A program made the position numbers and the translations under genes. The notes beneath the pieces were generated by a model that saw nothing but the letters and a program-made list of their open reading frames with translations, was not told where the DNA came from and searched no databases. Shown here in pieces: positions 5,071 to 5,762 of a stretch of DNA of 5,762 bases (its first letter is position 1; every line of letters begins with the position of its first letter). Source of the stretch: Bacteroidetes bacterium UBA4408 (GTDB lineage Bacteria; Bacteroidota; Bacteroidia; UBA4408); assembly GCA_002389785.1 (NCBI GenBank), contig DGQS01000075.1:1-5762 (forward strand), written 5' to 3'.

Positions 5071-5762
5071 ATGATTAATTCAATAGTGAAACGCAGTTTA
5101 ACAGGTATAGTTTTATTGTTATTAGCTTGTAATAGCCAATCTCAAAAGGAAAAACTTGTTGAAGATTCTACTTATACAGCAGAAGAAATAAAAGCCGAAA
5201 CAGAAAAGGCCAATCAATTTTTCGACAAGGTTTTTGATGACTATGTAAGTCGCACACCTCAAACACAAACAAGACTCGGTATTAAAAAAGACTACGATAA
5301 GTGGAACGATATTTCCGACGCTCATGCTCAAGCTGAAATTGCCATAACAACTGCAGCATTAACTGAGATGAAAAAGGAAATTAACTACGACAAGTTAGAT
5401 GAGCAAGCCAAAATCAGCTATAAATTATTTGATACTCAAAGTACCCAAGAGATTGAAAATTTTAAGTGGCGCTTTCACAATTACCCGGTAAATCAACTAG
5501 ATGGTTTGCACAACGACGTGCCATCATTTTTGATAAATTTTCATAGAATTGATAGTGTGAAAGATGCGAAAGCCTATGTCGCTCGCATTAACGGTGTGGC
5601 AACCTTATTTGATCAATTGTTGGAAGATTTAAAAATTAGAGAAGAAAAAAACATTATCCCTCCGCGTTTTGTATTTCCTTACGTATTAGCTGATGCCAAA
5701 GGAATGTTAACCGGTTACCCGTTTGATAAATCGGGGAAAAACAATTCGCTATTTGAAGATTT
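5071..5762 (+). CDS. DUF885 family lipoprotein, C-terminal part beyond the right edge
   Basis: This open frame of 230 codons runs from the ATG at 5071 to the window edge without a stop. The N-terminus is a lipoprotein signal peptide: Lys7-Arg8, a hydrophobic core, then the lipobox LLAC with Cys20 followed by Asn, so a membrane-anchored envelope protein is expected. The mature part matches the DUF885 family N-terminal half: FFDKVFDDYVSRTPQTQTRLGIKKDYDKW (within 50-78), WRFHNYPVNQLDG near 140, and PPRFVFPYVLADAK at 197-210, followed by the TGYPFDKS element. The family averages near 600 residues, so more than half is missing, including the region where I recall a conserved HExxxGH-like motif. 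Hydrolase or peptidase activity is inferred and unproven. It resembles the left-edge DUF885 gene in family and signal peptide only; the sequences are clearly diverged, so this is an old paralogue and not a fresh duplication. Confidence 0.87.
   Translation, partial: MINSIVKRSLTGIVLLLLACNSQSQKEKLVEDSTYTAEEIKAETEKANQFFDKVFDDYVSRTPQTQTRLGIKKDYDKWNDISDAHAQAEIAITTAALTEMKKEINYDKLDEQAKISYKLFDTQSTQEIENFKWRFHNYPVNQLDGLHNDVPSFLINFHRIDSVKDAKAYVARINGVATLFDQLLEDLKIREEKNIIPPRFVFPYVLADAKGMLTGYPFDKSGKNNSLFED

Noticed and set aside
5122..5331. Minus-strand open frame of 69 codons, rich in Phe/Cys/Leu, resembling a membrane protein.
   Set aside because: It is antisense to the well-supported DUF885 lipoprotein gene; the hydrophobic look comes from Lys/Glu-rich codons read in reverse.
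1..5762. CRISPR array, tRNA, rRNA, insertion sequence or phage defence system.
   Set aside because: No direct-repeat array, cloverleaf, transposase or defence-type protein was seen on either strand. The gene set is housekeeping plus envelope proteins.

Overview
The window looks like chromosomal DNA from a member of the Bacteroidota. It is AT-rich. Start codons lack Shine-Dalgarno sequences. Several start regions carry matches to the Bacteroidota promoter pattern (TTG, about 17-23 bases, then TAnnTTTG). Two predicted lipoproteins have short signal peptides ending in Cys-Asn, and the protein sequences resemble Flavobacteriia/Chitinophagia-type homologues as I remember them. No genus can be named from this sequence alone.

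Layout, left to right. A DUF885-type lipoprotein gene runs leftward off the window edge (1-1027, minus). Diverging from it is an ArfB-type ribosome-rescue peptidyl-tRNA hydrolase gene (1095-1526, plus). It converges on ribulose-phosphate 3-epimerase rpe (1528-2178, minus) with only one base between the two stop codons. A 183-base divergent promoter region then leads to a class I (DhnA/FbaB-type) fructose-bisphosphate aldolase (2362-3420, plus). The aldolase reading frame is broken by one in-frame TGA at codon 68, where homologues have glycine. After an 82-base gap with a candidate promoter inside an inverted repeat comes accD (3503-4348, plus), the acetyl-CoA carboxylase carboxyltransferase beta subunit. 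A strong bidirectional hairpin terminator (4349-4379) separates accD from a small secreted basic protein with a 28-residue internal repeat (4391-4708, minus). A 362-base gene-free stretch (4709-5070) follows. Last is a second DUF885-type lipoprotein that runs off the right edge (5071-5762, plus).

The central genes are housekeeping: pentose phosphate pathway (rpe), glycolysis/gluconeogenesis (aldolase), fatty acid synthesis (accD) and translation quality control (arfB). Each seems to have its own promoter, so this is a set of single-gene units and not one operon. The two partial DUF885 genes are diverged paralogues pointing outward on either side of the block. The most notable observation is the TGA in an otherwise intact aldolase. 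I found no convincing undescribed multi-gene system here.
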